From Phycisphaerales bacterium (lineage in GTDB: Bacteria > Planctomycetota > Phycisphaerae > UBA1845): 44,422 nucleotides of DNA. The notes beneath the pieces are model-generated. The model saw only the letters and a program-made list of their open reading frames with translations, did no database searches and had not been told where the DNA came from. Position 1 is the first letter of the stretch; every line of letters begins with the position of its first letter. Shown in pieces: positions 34,350 to 43,350 of the stretch. The stretch is taken from positions 1 to 44,422 of the forward strand of contig QZJT01000003.1 in assembly GCA_003597935.1 (NCBI GenBank). The letters run 5' to 3'. Both the position numbers and the translations under genes were made by a program.

Positions 34350-35018
34350 ATGTCTCGCCGAACCCTTGCGCTGACCGACGCCCTGCACCGTTACCTGGTC
34401 GAAACGACGGTCCGGGAGACCGACGTGATGCGCCGGCTGCGCGCTGAGACGGACAAGCTGCCGGCGGCCAACATGCAGATTGCCCCCGAGCAGGGGCAGT
34501 TCATGCAGTTGCTGGTCGAGTTGCTGGGTGGGCGGAAAGTGCTCGAGATCGGCACGTTCACAGGATACAGCGCGCTGTGGCTCGCCGGTGGACTGGCTGC
34601 GGGCGGAGTGCTCATCTGTTGCGACGTGAACCAGGAGTGGACCACCATCGCGCGGCGGTTCTGGCAGGAGGCCGGCCTGGCGGACCGGATCGATCTGCGC
34701 CTGGGTCCAGCCCTGGAAACGCTCGACCATCTGCTCCAGCAGGGGGCGGCGGGTTCGTTCGACTTCACCTTCATCGACGCAGACAAGGAGAACAGCCCGG
34801 TGTACTACGAGCGATCGTTGCGGTTGCTCCGGTCCGGGGGCGTGGTCGCCGTGGATAATGCGTTACAGGGCGGCAAGGTCGCCGACCCGGCCGTCAGCGA
34901 CCACGACGCCCGCCACCGTGATCTCAACCGCAGGGTCTGCCACGACCCGCGCGTGACCGTCAGCCTGGTGCCGATCGGAGACGGGCTGCTTCTGGCGCGA
35001 AAACGCGGCGACCGTTGA
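34350..35018 (+). CDS. SAM-dependent O-methyltransferase (class I, COMT/MdmC type)
   Basis: 222 residues. CAGGAGGACG precedes the ATG. The fold is of the Methyltransf_3 (caffeoyl-CoA O-methyltransferase-like) family: helical start (ALHRYLVETTVRETDVMRRL), SAM motif I VLEIGTFTGYSALWLA (about residues 74-89), motif II with LICCDVNQE, and FDFTFIDADKEN, where the Asp residues bind the divalent metal. Later comes GGVVAVDNALQGGKVADPA, another family signature. Likely methylates a catechol-type small molecule; the substrate cannot be inferred from context. It stands alone between a lipoprotein gene and a kinase gene, with its own ribosome site. Confidence 0.93.
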   Translation: MSRRTLALTDALHRYLVETTVRETDVMRRLRAETDKLPAANMQIAPEQGQFMQLLVELLGGRKVLEIGTFTGYSALWLAGGLAAGGVLICCDVNQEWTTIARRFWQEAGLADRIDLRLGPALETLDHLLQQGAAGSFDFTFIDADKENSPVYYERSLRLLRSGGVVAVDNALQGGKVADPAVSDHDARHRDLNRRVCHDPRVTVSLVPIGDGLLLARKRGDR

Positions 35019-35105
35019 ACCCGTACTTGAGACGCGCCCCACGTCGACCAGCCGCGGACGTCCGATGCCGCGCTGGCGGTATCGCAGGCGCGTGAGGATA
35101 CGCCC

Positions 35106-37598
35106 ATGACGGAACGCGATGACCTGGCCGAATCGGGGCTGATGGACGATTCGCTGGACGCGGCGCTGCTGGCGGCCTTCGGACCGGAAAGCGAGGCGCC
35201 GGCCGGCGGGGCCGGCGTCTTGCAGGTGCTGGAGCGGACCGTCGGCGTTCGCTCGCGCGTCCTGCTCCGAGACGACGGCCAGTTCGAGACGCCGCTGGTG
35301 AGGCCGCAGTCGGCGCAGGAGCCTGCGGCCGCCGGCAGCGTCGGGCGCTATCAGATCGTCGGCGAACTCGCCCGCGGCGGGGTCGGCGTGGTGCTCAAAA
35401 GCCGGGACACCGACCTGGGACGCGACGTGGCCATGAAGGTGCTGCGGCCGGACCACGTTCACAACCGGGCGATGGTAGCGCGATTCGTCGAGGAAGCGCA
35501 GATCGCCGGCCAACTCCAGCATCCGGGCATCCTGCCGGTTTACGAGATGGGCGTGTACGACGAGAAGACGCCTTTTTTCACGATGAAACTGGTCAAGGGC
35601 AAAACACTGGCGGGACTGCTGGCGGCACGGCGCGATCCGGCCGACGAGCGGCCGCGGTTCATCTCCATCTTCGAGCACGTCTGCCAGACGATCGCCTACG
35701 CCCACGCCCGCGGCGTCATCCATCGCGACTTGAAACCGTCCAACGTGATGGTCGGCGCGTTCGGCGAGGTTCAGGTGGTCGATTGGGGGCTGGCCAAGGT
35801 GCTGACGCAGGGCGGGTTGGCTGACGAACGCGGCGACGATGAGAGCGTCGTCACGACCGTGCGCACGTCCGGGGGGGCCGCGCCGTCGATGGTCGGTTCG
35901 GTCATGGGGACGCCTGCCTACATGCCGCCGGAACAGGCGCGGGGAGATATCGACCGGCTCGACGAACGCGCCGACGTGTTCTCGCTGGGCGCGATCCTGT
36001 GCGAGATTCTGACCGGCAAGCCGCCCTTCACCGGCTCGCACGAGGATATCTTGCAGGCCGCCACCGAATGCCGGCTGGGTGACTGCCTGCGCCGGCTGAA
36101 GAGCTGCGGCGGCGACGATGATCTGGTCGACCTGGCGCGGCGGAGTCTGTCGCCTGTGCCGCAGTCGCGCCCGGCCACGGCGCGGGAGGTGGCCGACACA
36201 GTGACGCGACATCTACAGACGCTCGAAGCTCGAGCGCGGGCGGCGGACATCGAGGCGGCCGAAGCGCGGGCCGCCGCCCGTCAGGAACGGCGTGCGCGTC
36301 GGCTGACACTGGGATTGGGCGCGGCCATCGTGGCGGCACTGCTGGCAGTGGGCGGCGGGTATCGCTGGGTGGAGCACGAGCGCCGGGAGCGCCTCGACGA
36401 CACGGCGCAGATGATCCACCAGGCGGTGGATCGGGCTGCGATGCTGCTGGGCCGCGCCAAGTCCGCCCGCGTGGGCGAAACCGCCCAGTGGGCCGAGCTG
36501 GAGTCATCTCTGGCCCAGTTCGAGGAGTGGCTCGAAGCTGGTGAAGCAAACGAGCGGACCCATGGCCGCCTGGCGGCGTTCGTGCCGCAGTTGCGGCGCG
36601 ACATCCGCGACCGCCGCATGATCGATCGGATCGAAGATACCGTGATGATCGGGGCTACGCACGAGGACCGCGAGAGCTGGCTGGCCATGGACCGGGCCTT
36701 CGCGGAGGGGTTCCGCGATTATGGCATCGACGTGTTGACCCTGCCGCACGATGAAATCGCCCGGCGGATGAAGGAAAGCGCCATCACGCCCAATCTGGCT
36801 GACGGGTTGGAGCTGTGGATCGGGACGCGGTTCCATCTGATGAGCTTCGGTGAGCAGCTCAGTACCGTCCCGGAGCTGCTCGGTTGGGTGGAGATTCTCT
36901 ACCAGGCCGATCCGGACCCGGTTCGCACGAGGATCCGCAAGGTGTTCTATTCCATGCAGCCCGATCTTACGGAACTCTACGAGATAGAAGCCGCACTGAA
37001 CTATGAAGCCGCGTTTCCGCGCACCATTTCGTGGCTGGCGTCGGCGATCGGCAGCCGGGCCGGCGATATGAAGACGGCGCACGACGTTTTCCGACGGGCC
37101 GTCATCGTCCACCCGGACGACTTCATGCTCAACTTCGATTACGCCTATCACCTCGTTCCCACCGGAAACTGGCAGGAGGCGATCCGTTATTACCTGCGCT
37201 GCCTGGCGATCCGCCCGGACATCGGCGGCATCTGGCGAAGCCTGGGGCTGGCTTACCGACAGACCGGCGAGTTGCAGGATTCGAAGGATGCGCTCGTGCA
37301 GAGCATCGCGGTGCAGCCGGAGCACGCGCCGACGCACGTCGATCTGGGACGCACACTGGAGGATCTGAGCGACCTCGAAGGCGCCATCGGCGCCTATCGT
37401 GAAGCGGTGCGGCTCAAGCCCGACTACGCGCTCGCCTGGGGGCGGCTGGGCCTGGCGCTGCAGGCCCAGGGGCGGTTGCCGGAAGCGCTGGAAGCGCTGG
37501 AAACCTGCGACCGCCTGGGAGCCCACGATCCGTCGTGGACTGAGCCTTCGGCCGAGTGGGTCGAAACGTGCCGACGGAAGATCGAAGAAGCGCGGTAG
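35106..37598 (+). CDS. Ser/Thr protein kinase with transmembrane segment and TPR domain
   Basis: 830 residues. A PknB-type kinase domain spans about 80-365: glycine-rich loop ELARGGVGVVLKS, catalytic lysine K111 (VAMKVL), catalytic loop HRDLKPSN (D208), DWGLAKV at 226 in place of DFG, and PAYMPPEQA. DWG is common in planctomycete kinases and usually still active. One membrane helix follows at about 398-420 (LTLGLGAAIVAALLAVGGGY). The extracellular part has a helical stretch, then degenerate TPR-like repeats (RAVIVHPDDFMLNFDYAYHL, YLRCLAIRPDIGGIWRSLGL, AIGAYREAVRLKPDYALAWG). A receptor-type kinase in an outside-in orientation, possibly sensing a protein ligand. Confidence 0.93.
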   Translation: MTERDDLAESGLMDDSLDAALLAAFGPESEAPAGGAGVLQVLERTVGVRSRVLLRDDGQFETPLVRPQSAQEPAAAGSVGRYQIVGELARGGVGVVLKSRDTDLGRDVAMKVLRPDHVHNRAMVARFVEEAQIAGQLQHPGILPVYEMGVYDEKTPFFTMKLVKGKTLAGLLAARRDPADERPRFISIFEHVCQTIAYAHARGVIHRDLKPSNVMVGAFGEVQVVDWGLAKVLTQGGLADERGDDESVVTTVRTSGGAAPSMVGSVMGTPAYMPPEQARGDIDRLDERADVFSLGAILCEILTGKPPFTGSHEDILQAATECRLGDCLRRLKSCGGDDDLVDLARRSLSPVPQSRPATAREVADTVTRHLQTLEARARAADIEAAEARAAARQERRARRLTLGLGAAIVAALLAVGGGYRWVEHERRERLDDTAQMIHQAVDRAAMLLGRAKSARVGETAQWAELESSLAQFEEWLEAGEANERTHGRLAAFVPQLRRDIRDRRMIDRIEDTVMIGATHEDRESWLAMDRAFAEGFRDYGIDVLTLPHDEIARRMKESAITPNLADGLELWIGTRFHLMSFGEQLSTVPELLGWVEILYQADPDPVRTRIRKVFYSMQPDLTELYEIEAALNYEAAFPRTISWLASAIGSRAGDMKTAHDVFRRAVIVHPDDFMLNFDYAYHLVPTGNWQEAIRYYLRCLAIRPDIGGIWRSLGLAYRQTGELQDSKDALVQSIAVQPEHAPTHVDLGRTLEDLSDLEGAIGAYREAVRLKPDYALAWGRLGLALQAQGRLPEALEALETCDRLGAHDPSWTEPSAEWVETCRRKIEEAR

Positions 37599-37934
37599 AC
37601 GGCGCCCCGTTAAGCTCACGTTGATCCTGGCGGCGGCGCAGGGTGTGTGTAAATGCGCGGAATCGTGTGTTTATACGCGGACCCCGTGCACGGATGCGCG
37701 TTCCGTCACCGATCTGGGTGAACGCCGTTTTTTCGCACTTGCGTCATTCGTTGAGGATCTGCACTGTAACCGTCGTGAGGCAGACCCTTTGCACAAACCC
37801 GGTTCATGGTGCAATCGCCTCACAGATGGATTGGTGACGTTTGGCACGAAGCGTGCTTACGGAACGTATCCGCATGTCGGTGGCGGGCCGGCTGCGTGCG
37901 TTGTCACATCTTTTTTCAGACGGAGGAGACCGTT
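37599..37934. other. about 340-bp intergenic region, no gene recognised
   Basis: No coding frame. It is less GC-rich than its surroundings, contains GTGTGTTTATACGCGG at about 37664 and ends in a strong ribosome site (GGAGGAG) for the next gene. It probably carries that gene's promoter. Confidence 0.4.
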
Positions 37935-38300
37935 ATGATGCGGAAAAACTGGAAGGGAGGGTGCGCCCTCATGGTGTTGGGCGGCGTCTTGCTGGCCTGG
38001 GGCGCGCCGGTCAGCGCCCAGCAGTGTACGGGCGACGAACACATCGAGGCCGATTGCAAGGAAAAACGCGGTGAACAGACGCGGGCCCGTATCCGGCTCA
38101 CTCGGGCTGCCCGGGAAACGGAGGTCGAGTTCGTGATCACCAACGTCGACCGCGAGGACGTCGTCATTCGGGCCACGACCACTCGGCGCGGCAAGGCCGT
38201 GGTCAAGACCCGGGATCTGGTGCCCGGAGATCATGAAGTCACGGTCTTTATCGTAGAAGGTCGTCAGGAATGCGAGCGCGACGAGTTTGACTGCGACTGA
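37935..38300 (+). CDS. small secreted CTGDE-module protein
   Basis: 121 residues with a strong ribosome site (GGAGGAG). The signal peptide covers about 1-27 (GCALMVLGGVLLAWGAPVSA). The mature protein starts QQCTGDEHIEADCKEKRGEQ, then TRARIRLTRAARETEVEFVI, and ends DLVPGDHEVTVFIVEGRQEC ERDEFDCD. Four cysteines (two in each half) match those of the C-terminal domain at 26086-26631, with the same CTGDExI...C.xKRG start and a PGxxxVTVxxxC.xE...D.xC end. This defines a small secreted domain family of unknown role, in one case alone and in the other behind a Gly-rich segment. Confidence 0.8.
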   Translation: MMRKNWKGGCALMVLGGVLLAWGAPVSAQQCTGDEHIEADCKEKRGEQTRARIRLTRAARETEVEFVITNVDREDVVIRATTTRRGKAVVKTRDLVPGDHEVTVFIVEGRQECERDEFDCD

Positions 38301-38327
38301 CTGACCGTGCGCGACGCGGCGCCGCAG

Positions 38328-38364
38328 GCGAGCCGCGCGGCTTCAGCCCGCGCAGAGTTTCCGC
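38328..38364 (+). repeat. dispersed palindromic repeat, forward copy
   Basis: GCGAGCCGCGCGGCTTCAGC CCGCGCAGAGTTTCC follows the stop codon of the CTGDE protein gene by 28 bases. Confidence 0.7.
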
Positions 38365-38553
38365 CTGCGGCGTGGCCCCAGGAGGAGCACGGTGCTATCG
38401 CGGCGGGCGCCGTCCAGCGGTTGGAAACACGCCGGTCCCCGCCGGTAGCGCTAGGCGGCGCCCACGTCAGGCTCCGGTAGGCCCGAGTCCGACACTCGGG
38501 TCCACCGGGCGCTCCCCCCATGGGAGCCGCGGGCACGAACGGACGCACGGCGA

Positions 38554-39246
38554 TCACGCCTGCCACGTCCGGCCCGATTCCAGGTCGACGTGGGTGATCA
38601 GTGGCGTCGGGCTTGAGGCGAACTCGACAAGGCCAAACTGGGCCCGGCCGTACGGTTCACCGAGCGCCCCGACGTTGTAACAGGTACAACTACCGACCAG
38701 GTCCACGCCGACGCACTCGTGGATGTGTCCGCAAAGCAGCAGTCCGGGGCCGTGGGCTTCGGCCCGCTCGCGGATGGCGACGCTCCCGGCGTGTTCGCCG
38801 CAACCGCGCAGCCGGTCCAGGGTCGTGCCGAAGGGGGGGGCGTGGGCGATGAGGATGTCCCAGTCGGGCAGGTGGCGGGCGCGGATGTCATCCTCCGACC
38901 ATTCGTAGGGGAAGCCGAACCGGTGCGGGCCGGCGCCGCCGACGCCGGCGATGCGCATGCCGCCGATTTCCGCCCCGCGGCCGTCGACGTTGCCGGGATG
39001 GACGATGCCCGGCTCGTCGTGGTTTCCGGGCACGAAGAGGATAGGCACGCCGAGCTTGGCCACCATCTCGAGTGCGATGCGGGTGGAGTCGTCCCACGCG
39101 CCGCAGCGGAAGTCGCCGGTCATCAACACGGCGACGAAGTCCTGGTCCGCCAGCGCTTCGATAACCGATGCCAGCCGCCCGGCCTGGCCGTGGTAGTCAC
39201 CGATGCAGGCGAAGCGGGTGATCGTCCTTTTGCTGCGGCTCGACAT
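38554..39246 (-). CDS. metallophosphoesterase
   Basis: 230 residues from ATG 39246, with GGGAGG 11 bases upstream; ATG 39270 would add eight residues. The calcineurin-like motifs are all present: IGDYHGQ (block I), LMTGDFR (block II), VPGNHDEPG (block III), IAHAPPFG (block IV) and LLCGHIHE (block V), with the expected Asp, His and Asn metal ligands. YfcE/MJ0936-type single-domain phosphodiesterases have the same order. Substrate unknown. It stands alone on the minus strand after a repeat-rich intergenic stretch. Confidence 0.93.
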   Translation of the reverse strand: MSSRSKRTITRFACIGDYHGQAGRLASVIEALADQDFVAVLMTGDFRCGAWDDSTRIALEMVAKLGVPILFVPGNHDEPGIVHPGNVDGRGAEIGGMRIAGVGGAGPHRFGFPYEWSEDDIRARHLPDWDILIAHAPPFGTTLDRLRGCGEHAGSVAIRERAEAHGPGLLLCGHIHECVGVDLVGSCTCYNVGALGEPYGRAQFGLVEFASSPTPLITHVDLESGRTWQA

Positions 39247-39332
39247 CGGCCGTAAGACCTCCCTCGCCATGATCTCATGCCGTCAGACAAGCCGCAAACC
39301 GACCGGTACGCTGCGTCGTGTGCGTGACAGGT

Positions 39333-39500
39333 GCGGCGGAGTGTTGCCACGGGTGTATCGAGGCCGCCGACGGGCGGCGCAGCGGAACCCGTGGATGGCG
39401 GGCACCCCAACGATCATCCCCGCCCCGGCAGGGGCGGCGGAGTGTTGCCACGGGTGCAGCGAAGCCGCCGGCAGGCGGCGTAGCGGAACCCGTGGATGGC
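39333..39500. repeat. two direct copies of a 67-bp palindromic element
   Basis: Units start at 39333 and 39434, offset 101. Each has GCGGCGGAGTGTTGCCACGG GTG, a stem CGAAGCCGCC/GGCGGCGTAGCGG and AACCCGTGGATGGCG, so that the ends pair (GCCACGGGT with AACCCGTGG). A third partial copy of the joining CCGCCCCGGCAGG sequence follows at about 39518. Confidence 0.75.
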
Positions 39501-39657
39501 GAGCCCGCGATCTTCCCCCGCCCCGGCAGGCGCGGCGGAGGCGCGCCGATGTTGTGTGGCAGACATCCACGCACCCGCCTGCAAATCCTGCCGCGCTGCG
39601 CCGTCTGACCCGCTGCTGCCGCTTGGTCGCGTGCTCTGGCCCGCCTAAAATCTGTGC

Positions 39658-39900
39658 ATGACGTTAGAACTGCTTCGAGGATTCCTGGCGAAGCGTCCGT
39701 TTCAGCCCTTTCGCCTGGTCACATCCAGCGGCCAGGTCTACGACGTGATTCACCCCGAAAACGCCATCCTCGTCAAAGGCGGCCTCGTGGTCGCGTACGG
39801 CGCCAAGAGCAGCGACCTGCCCGACCGCGTCGCCACGCTGTCGCTGCCGCACATCGCCGCGGTCGGGGACGCGGCGGAGCCGGGTGCGCGACGCCCCTAG
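39658..39900 (+). CDS. small conserved-looking hypothetical protein
   Basis: 80 residues. The start has only a weak ribosome site. The sequence is MTLELLRGFLAKRPFQPFRL VTSSGQVYDVIHPE, then ILVKGGLVVAYGAKSSDLPD RVATLSLPHIAAVGD. The pattern KRPFQPFRLVTSxGxxYDVxHPE (a PFRL-type small protein) recalls hypothetical proteins common in Planctomycetes, as far as I can remember, in which a short beta-barrel is formed. No function is known. A truncated copy lies at 40588-40806, with a run of identical residues. The gene is bordered by repeats on both sides. Confidence 0.7.
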   Translation: MTLELLRGFLAKRPFQPFRLVTSSGQVYDVIHPENAILVKGGLVVAYGAKSSDLPDRVATLSLPHIAAVGDAAEPGARRP

Positions 39901-40587
39901 GAATCACCCTCCGCGATCACGCGCCACCAGCAAGCCGCAGGCTTCAGCCCGCGCGCAGTCTCCCAGCAGCGAGCCGCGGGCTTCAGCCCGCGCGGAGTCT
40001 GCGTCTTAGATCTGCCTACCAATCGCGCACCGCGATCTGGACACGTCACGCCAGGATTCGCCAAGCGCCCACCTCATGGGCCGCCAGCCCCGAAGCGGCC
40101 GAGGGCCGTAGCCGTGGGCGACGGCCGCCGTAAGGCGGACAAGCCCACGGTTGCCATGCCCCCCAGGAGCAGGAGCCGCGAAGCGGCGAAGGCGTGGTTT
40201 GATGAAGACGTCCGACGCAGCGCAATGCTGCAACCGGCGCCTGGGAACGCCGCGCGCGACGATACGAGGCCGTATGAGACCCGGGGCACAACGGCCCGAA
40301 GGGCCGCGAGGAATCAGCTCGGGGCGACGCCCCGGGAAGCCGGGATCCCGATCGCGGGGAGCCCTGGAAGGGCGGAACCTCAACGTCGGACACGTCCCAC
40401 GTCGATCTGCCACCGAGGCACCGCTGCGCTTGACACGTCGCGGCTTGTGCCGCCCTTTCTGGGCTTGGCGTTTCCGTGCGACCGACACCCTGGGCGGCGC
40501 TGCGCTCTGCCGCGGGCTGGCATGTTTGGCCCTTGCGGGGCGGCCCCGTTACGCCATCTCGCCTAGGCGGAGTCCCGTCACAAGTGC
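39901..40587. other. about 690-bp repeat-bearing region without a supported gene
   Basis: It starts with two forward copies of the dispersed repeat (39930-40001). Then come palindromes such as CCGTGGGCGACGGCC and GGCCGTAGCCGTGGGC with the complementary GCCCACGG near 40140. Open frames run across it on both strands but look like by-products of base composition. Confidence 0.45.
39930..40001 (+). repeat. dispersed palindromic repeat, two forward copies in tandem
   Basis: GCAAGCCGCAGGCTTCAGCC CGCGCGCAGTCTCC (39930-39963) and GCGAGCCGCGGGCTTCAGCC CGCGCGGAGTC (39969-40001) match the element at 27790. Confidence 0.7.
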
Positions 40588-40806
40588 GTGCCGGCGAGAG
40601 CGCTGAGCGAAAGCCGCGCAGCCAACGGCCAGGCCTACGACGGGATGCATCCTGAAAGCGCCATGCTCGTCAAAGGCGGCCTCGTGGTCGCGTACGGCCG
40701 AACCAACGGCGACCTGCCCGAGCGTGTTGCTACGCTGTCGTTGCTGCACATCGCGTCGGTGGAGGACGTGGCGGAGCGGGGGAGCGGCGGGCGTAGGGGC
40801 CGCTGA
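40588..40806 (+). pseudogene. 5'-truncated copy of the small 39658-39900 protein
   Basis: From about 40618 the frame gives NGQAYDGMHPESAMLVKGGL VVAYGRTNGDLPERVATLSL LHIASVEDVAE, matching GQVYDVIHPENAILVKGGLV VAYGAKSSDLPDRVATLSLP HIAAVGDAAE. The first 24 residues of the parent gene (through FQPFRLVTSS) are replaced by unrelated sequence (MPARALSESRAA from a GTG). It looks like a duplicate that lost its 5' end when it was copied. Confidence 0.75.
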
Positions 40807-40845
40807 CGATTGTGCGCGTCGGGCGAGCTCCAGGCCCACTACGCC

Positions 40846-43350
40846 CTACAGGATGCCCGTGAAGTGCCGCATTTCCTTCGATGCTTGCTCTCTCTCTGGC
40901 AACAAGCTGTGAAGGCGGGCATTGACCTCTGCAAGTCGATCGAAGTCCTCGGTGGCGATCTGGTGCTTGCCCGCCTCGATCAGGTTCTTGGCCTGTACCT
41001 GGTCATTCAGCGATTCGCGTTTACTCACAAGGTGCTCGAACCAGGCGACCAAGAAATCAGGCGTGCGCCGAAGGATTTGGAAGGTGATCCGATGGAGTTG
41101 CGCGATAGCGGCTTCGAGTCGAGTGGGATCTCTCGAAACGAGCAATGTGTGCTCTTGTGCGATCACCTCGTTCAACTGGCCTTGCTCGTAGTCGTTCCCT
41201 CGCTCGCTAACGATTGAAATAGCCTTATTCCTTGCCTCCACGTACTCCGCACGGAGCAGCTCGATTCGCTTACCTGCCGTGAGGCGGCTGAGTTCCCCAG
41301 CGATTCTGCGTTTTTCACTAGCCAGTTTGTGAACCCCATCCCTGTTGACATCATCATCGGAGAGTTGTAGTGCTTCGGCTTCCAGCCCGCGCAGGGGAGT
41401 CTCCAAGCCATCGAGGCTCTTGGCGACCTCGTAGTTCTCCCGTTCCACCGCCTCCGCTCTTTCCCGCTCCACCCTGGACACTAGCAGCTGAACCTCATCC
41501 GACAGCGCACGAGCCGGGATGTCGTGTGGCTCCATCTTGAATATGTCAGAGTACTGCGTGCCGAGCAATGGGATTGAAGCTCGAACGGTCAACTCGCGCG
41601 ATTCGGACACCTCGAATTCGAGCTCAATATCGGCACCGCGCGGAATGTCACGGCTCAAGTTTCTTGCGGTGACGCTCAAGAAGCCCAATGGCGTGTTGGC
41701 GCTGAAATGGTAGTCGGCCGGACCCTCCACCACGATAATGCGTATTTCGTCGCCCGTCCCTCGGCGAAGGGTGCGACTTGCCTCTCTGGTCATTCTTCGG
41801 CGGGCAGGAAGCACGGTGTTGCGCTCGAAGATTGATTCCAACTTCGTGTCCTGATGCTCAAGGTCGTCAACGACGAGGCAGAGGTCATGTGGCATGAGCT
41901 GCCCGGCGACGCTGTATTGACCGTGAGCGATCTCGATGGATTCCAGATCGGCGGGCACCACGCAGTTCTTGCTGTCGTAAACTCGAAAACTAAAAAAGTT
42001 GTAAGCGTTTTCTTGGAGTGGCAAATCCTCATGGATGCGCGCCGCGAGTGGCTTGAGTCCGCTGTCGAACGCGCCGTCGCCGCGGGTTATCCGATAGAAC
42101 AGGCCAGCGGTTGAACCCTCCGTCTTCGCAGAGAACATCTCTTCGTGGTCGTGCGATGCGCGATTGTAGACAGCTTTGATCTTCAGGCCGGGAGCAGCGG
42201 CTCCGCTTGTGCCCGGCGATGGATCGAGCCTGACTTCCTTCGTGCCGGCGTAGTAGGCCGCACCGACTGCGATTGCGTTTGTAGGGTCGATACCTGTGTT
42301 CACCGGGATTTGCAGCAGCTCCTCGACGCGCCGACGCACAAATGGAACGTACGTGGAGCCACCAACCATGAGCACAAAACGAAGATCAGTCGGCTGCAGC
42401 GAGTTACGTGTCAGAATACGCCTCAGCATCTCGCCAGTGCGGTCGATGACGGGCCTGATCACACTCTCGAACTCCGAGCGAGTGATCGCCATGCATTCAT
42501 CCACAGACTTCCCAGCCTCATCGGTGATGGTGTATCGGCCCAGATCAACCTCTGCTGACGTCCGAGTGGACAGTTCAATCTTGGCTTCTTCCGCCGCATG
42601 GAGCAGGAGATACCACAGCATGTTGTAGCGGCCTGACTCGCTCGTCATTTGTGGTACGAGATCGCGAAATCGTCCTGTTGCCTCTAGGCGCGGCGCGATG
42701 ATCTGCTCCACGATCAGGGCATCAAAGTCCATACCGCCAAGGAAATTGTCTCCCTCGTGATCCATAACCTTAAGCTCGCCCTCGACAATGCGGACCAGCG
42801 CGACGTCAAAGGTGCCGCCGCCGAGGTCATAAACGATCCACTGGCTGTTCGTTAAATCGAGATCCTTCTGCTTGTTTGCGTAAGCCAGACTGGCGGCGAT
42901 TGGCTCTTGAAGCAGGATCACCTGTTGGAATCCTGCCAGGTGCCCAGCCTCAGTCGTGGCCTTGCATTGTACCATGCTGAATGAAGCCGGGACAGTAATG
43001 ACTGCACCCTCGGGCGATTCCCCTGTGTGGATGAATGTCTTCAATTCCTTCAGAACGAAGGCGGACAGATCTACGGAAGTCTTAGACTGACCAAGTGACC
43101 GAATGCGGTAGCTTTCTGTCGTTCCCATTGTCCTTTTGAATCGGCCGAAAACGCTCTTCGGATCCTTCTCGAAGTAGTTCCGTGCTCGATCACCAACGAG
43201 TATGCGGTCGTTCCGAAAGCCAACGACGGACGGCAGCGTCTCCTTGAAACCGATCGGGTTCTTGAAGACCTCAACGGTGCCCTTATTAAACTTGGCGATC
43301 AGGGAGTTGGTGGTGCCTAGGTCAATCGCAAAGTTGATCATCTCCGCCAC
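40846..43350 (-). CDS. divergent Hsp70 (DnaK-like) ATPase with C-terminal coiled coil
   Basis: 834 residues from a GTG whose G overlaps the previous stop (TAGTG), with GGAGGAGGT 11 bases upstream. ATG 43341 would remove three residues. The nucleotide-binding domain (1-370) keeps phosphate-1 (IDLGTTNS, D10), phosphate-2 (YDLGGGTFD, 174-182), the LQEPIAASLAYA block and the adenosine motif (VLMVGGSTYVPFVRRRVEE, near 327). Beyond residue 375 the usual linker (VLLLDVTPLSLG) is absent, replaced by PSPGTSGAAAPGLKIKAVYN. Residues 390-620 are a diverged beta-rich domain, in which SVTARNLSRDIPRGADIELE FEVSESRELTVRASI is the only stretch like an Hsp70 substrate domain. Residues about 630-834 form a Glu/Arg-rich coiled coil. 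So this is an Hsp70 family ATPase, probably not the housekeeping DnaK. Its base composition is lower in GC than its neighbours. Last gene of the operon. Confidence 0.9.
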   Translation of the reverse strand: MAEMINFAIDLGTTNSLIAKFNKGTVEVFKNPIGFKETLPSVVGFRNDRILVGDRARNYFEKDPKSVFGRFKRTMGTTESYRIRSLGQSKTSVDLSAFVLKELKTFIHTGESPEGAVITVPASFSMVQCKATTEAGHLAGFQQVILLQEPIAASLAYANKQKDLDLTNSQWIVYDLGGGTFDVALVRIVEGELKVMDHEGDNFLGGMDFDALIVEQIIAPRLEATGRFRDLVPQMTSESGRYNMLWYLLLHAAEEAKIELSTRTSAEVDLGRYTITDEAGKSVDECMAITRSEFESVIRPVIDRTGEMLRRILTRNSLQPTDLRFVLMVGGSTYVPFVRRRVEELLQIPVNTGIDPTNAIAVGAAYYAGTKEVRLDPSPGTSGAAAPGLKIKAVYNRASHDHEEMFSAKTEGSTAGLFYRITRGDGAFDSGLKPLAARIHEDLPLQENAYNFFSFRVYDSKNCVVPADLESIEIAHGQYSVAGQLMPHDLCLVVDDLEHQDTKLESIFERNTVLPARRRMTREASRTLRRGTGDEIRIIVVEGPADYHFSANTPLGFLSVTARNLSRDIPRGADIELEFEVSESRELTVRASIPLLGTQYSDIFKMEPHDIPARALSDEVQLLVSRVERERAEAVERENYEVAKSLDGLETPLRGLEAEALQLSDDDVNRDGVHKLASEKRRIAGELSRLTAGKRIELLRAEYVEARNKAISIVSERGNDYEQGQLNEVIAQEHTLLVSRDPTRLEAAIAQLHRITFQILRRTPDFLVAWFEHLVSKRESLNDQVQAKNLIEAGKHQIATEDFDRLAEVNARLHSLLPEREQASKEMRHFTGIL

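Noticed and set aside
40114..40606. Overlapping open frames of 110-150 codons in the region before the truncated small gene
   Set aside because: They overlap in both strands, are dominated by Arg, Gly, Pro and Ala, have no ribosome site and lie over palindromic sequence.
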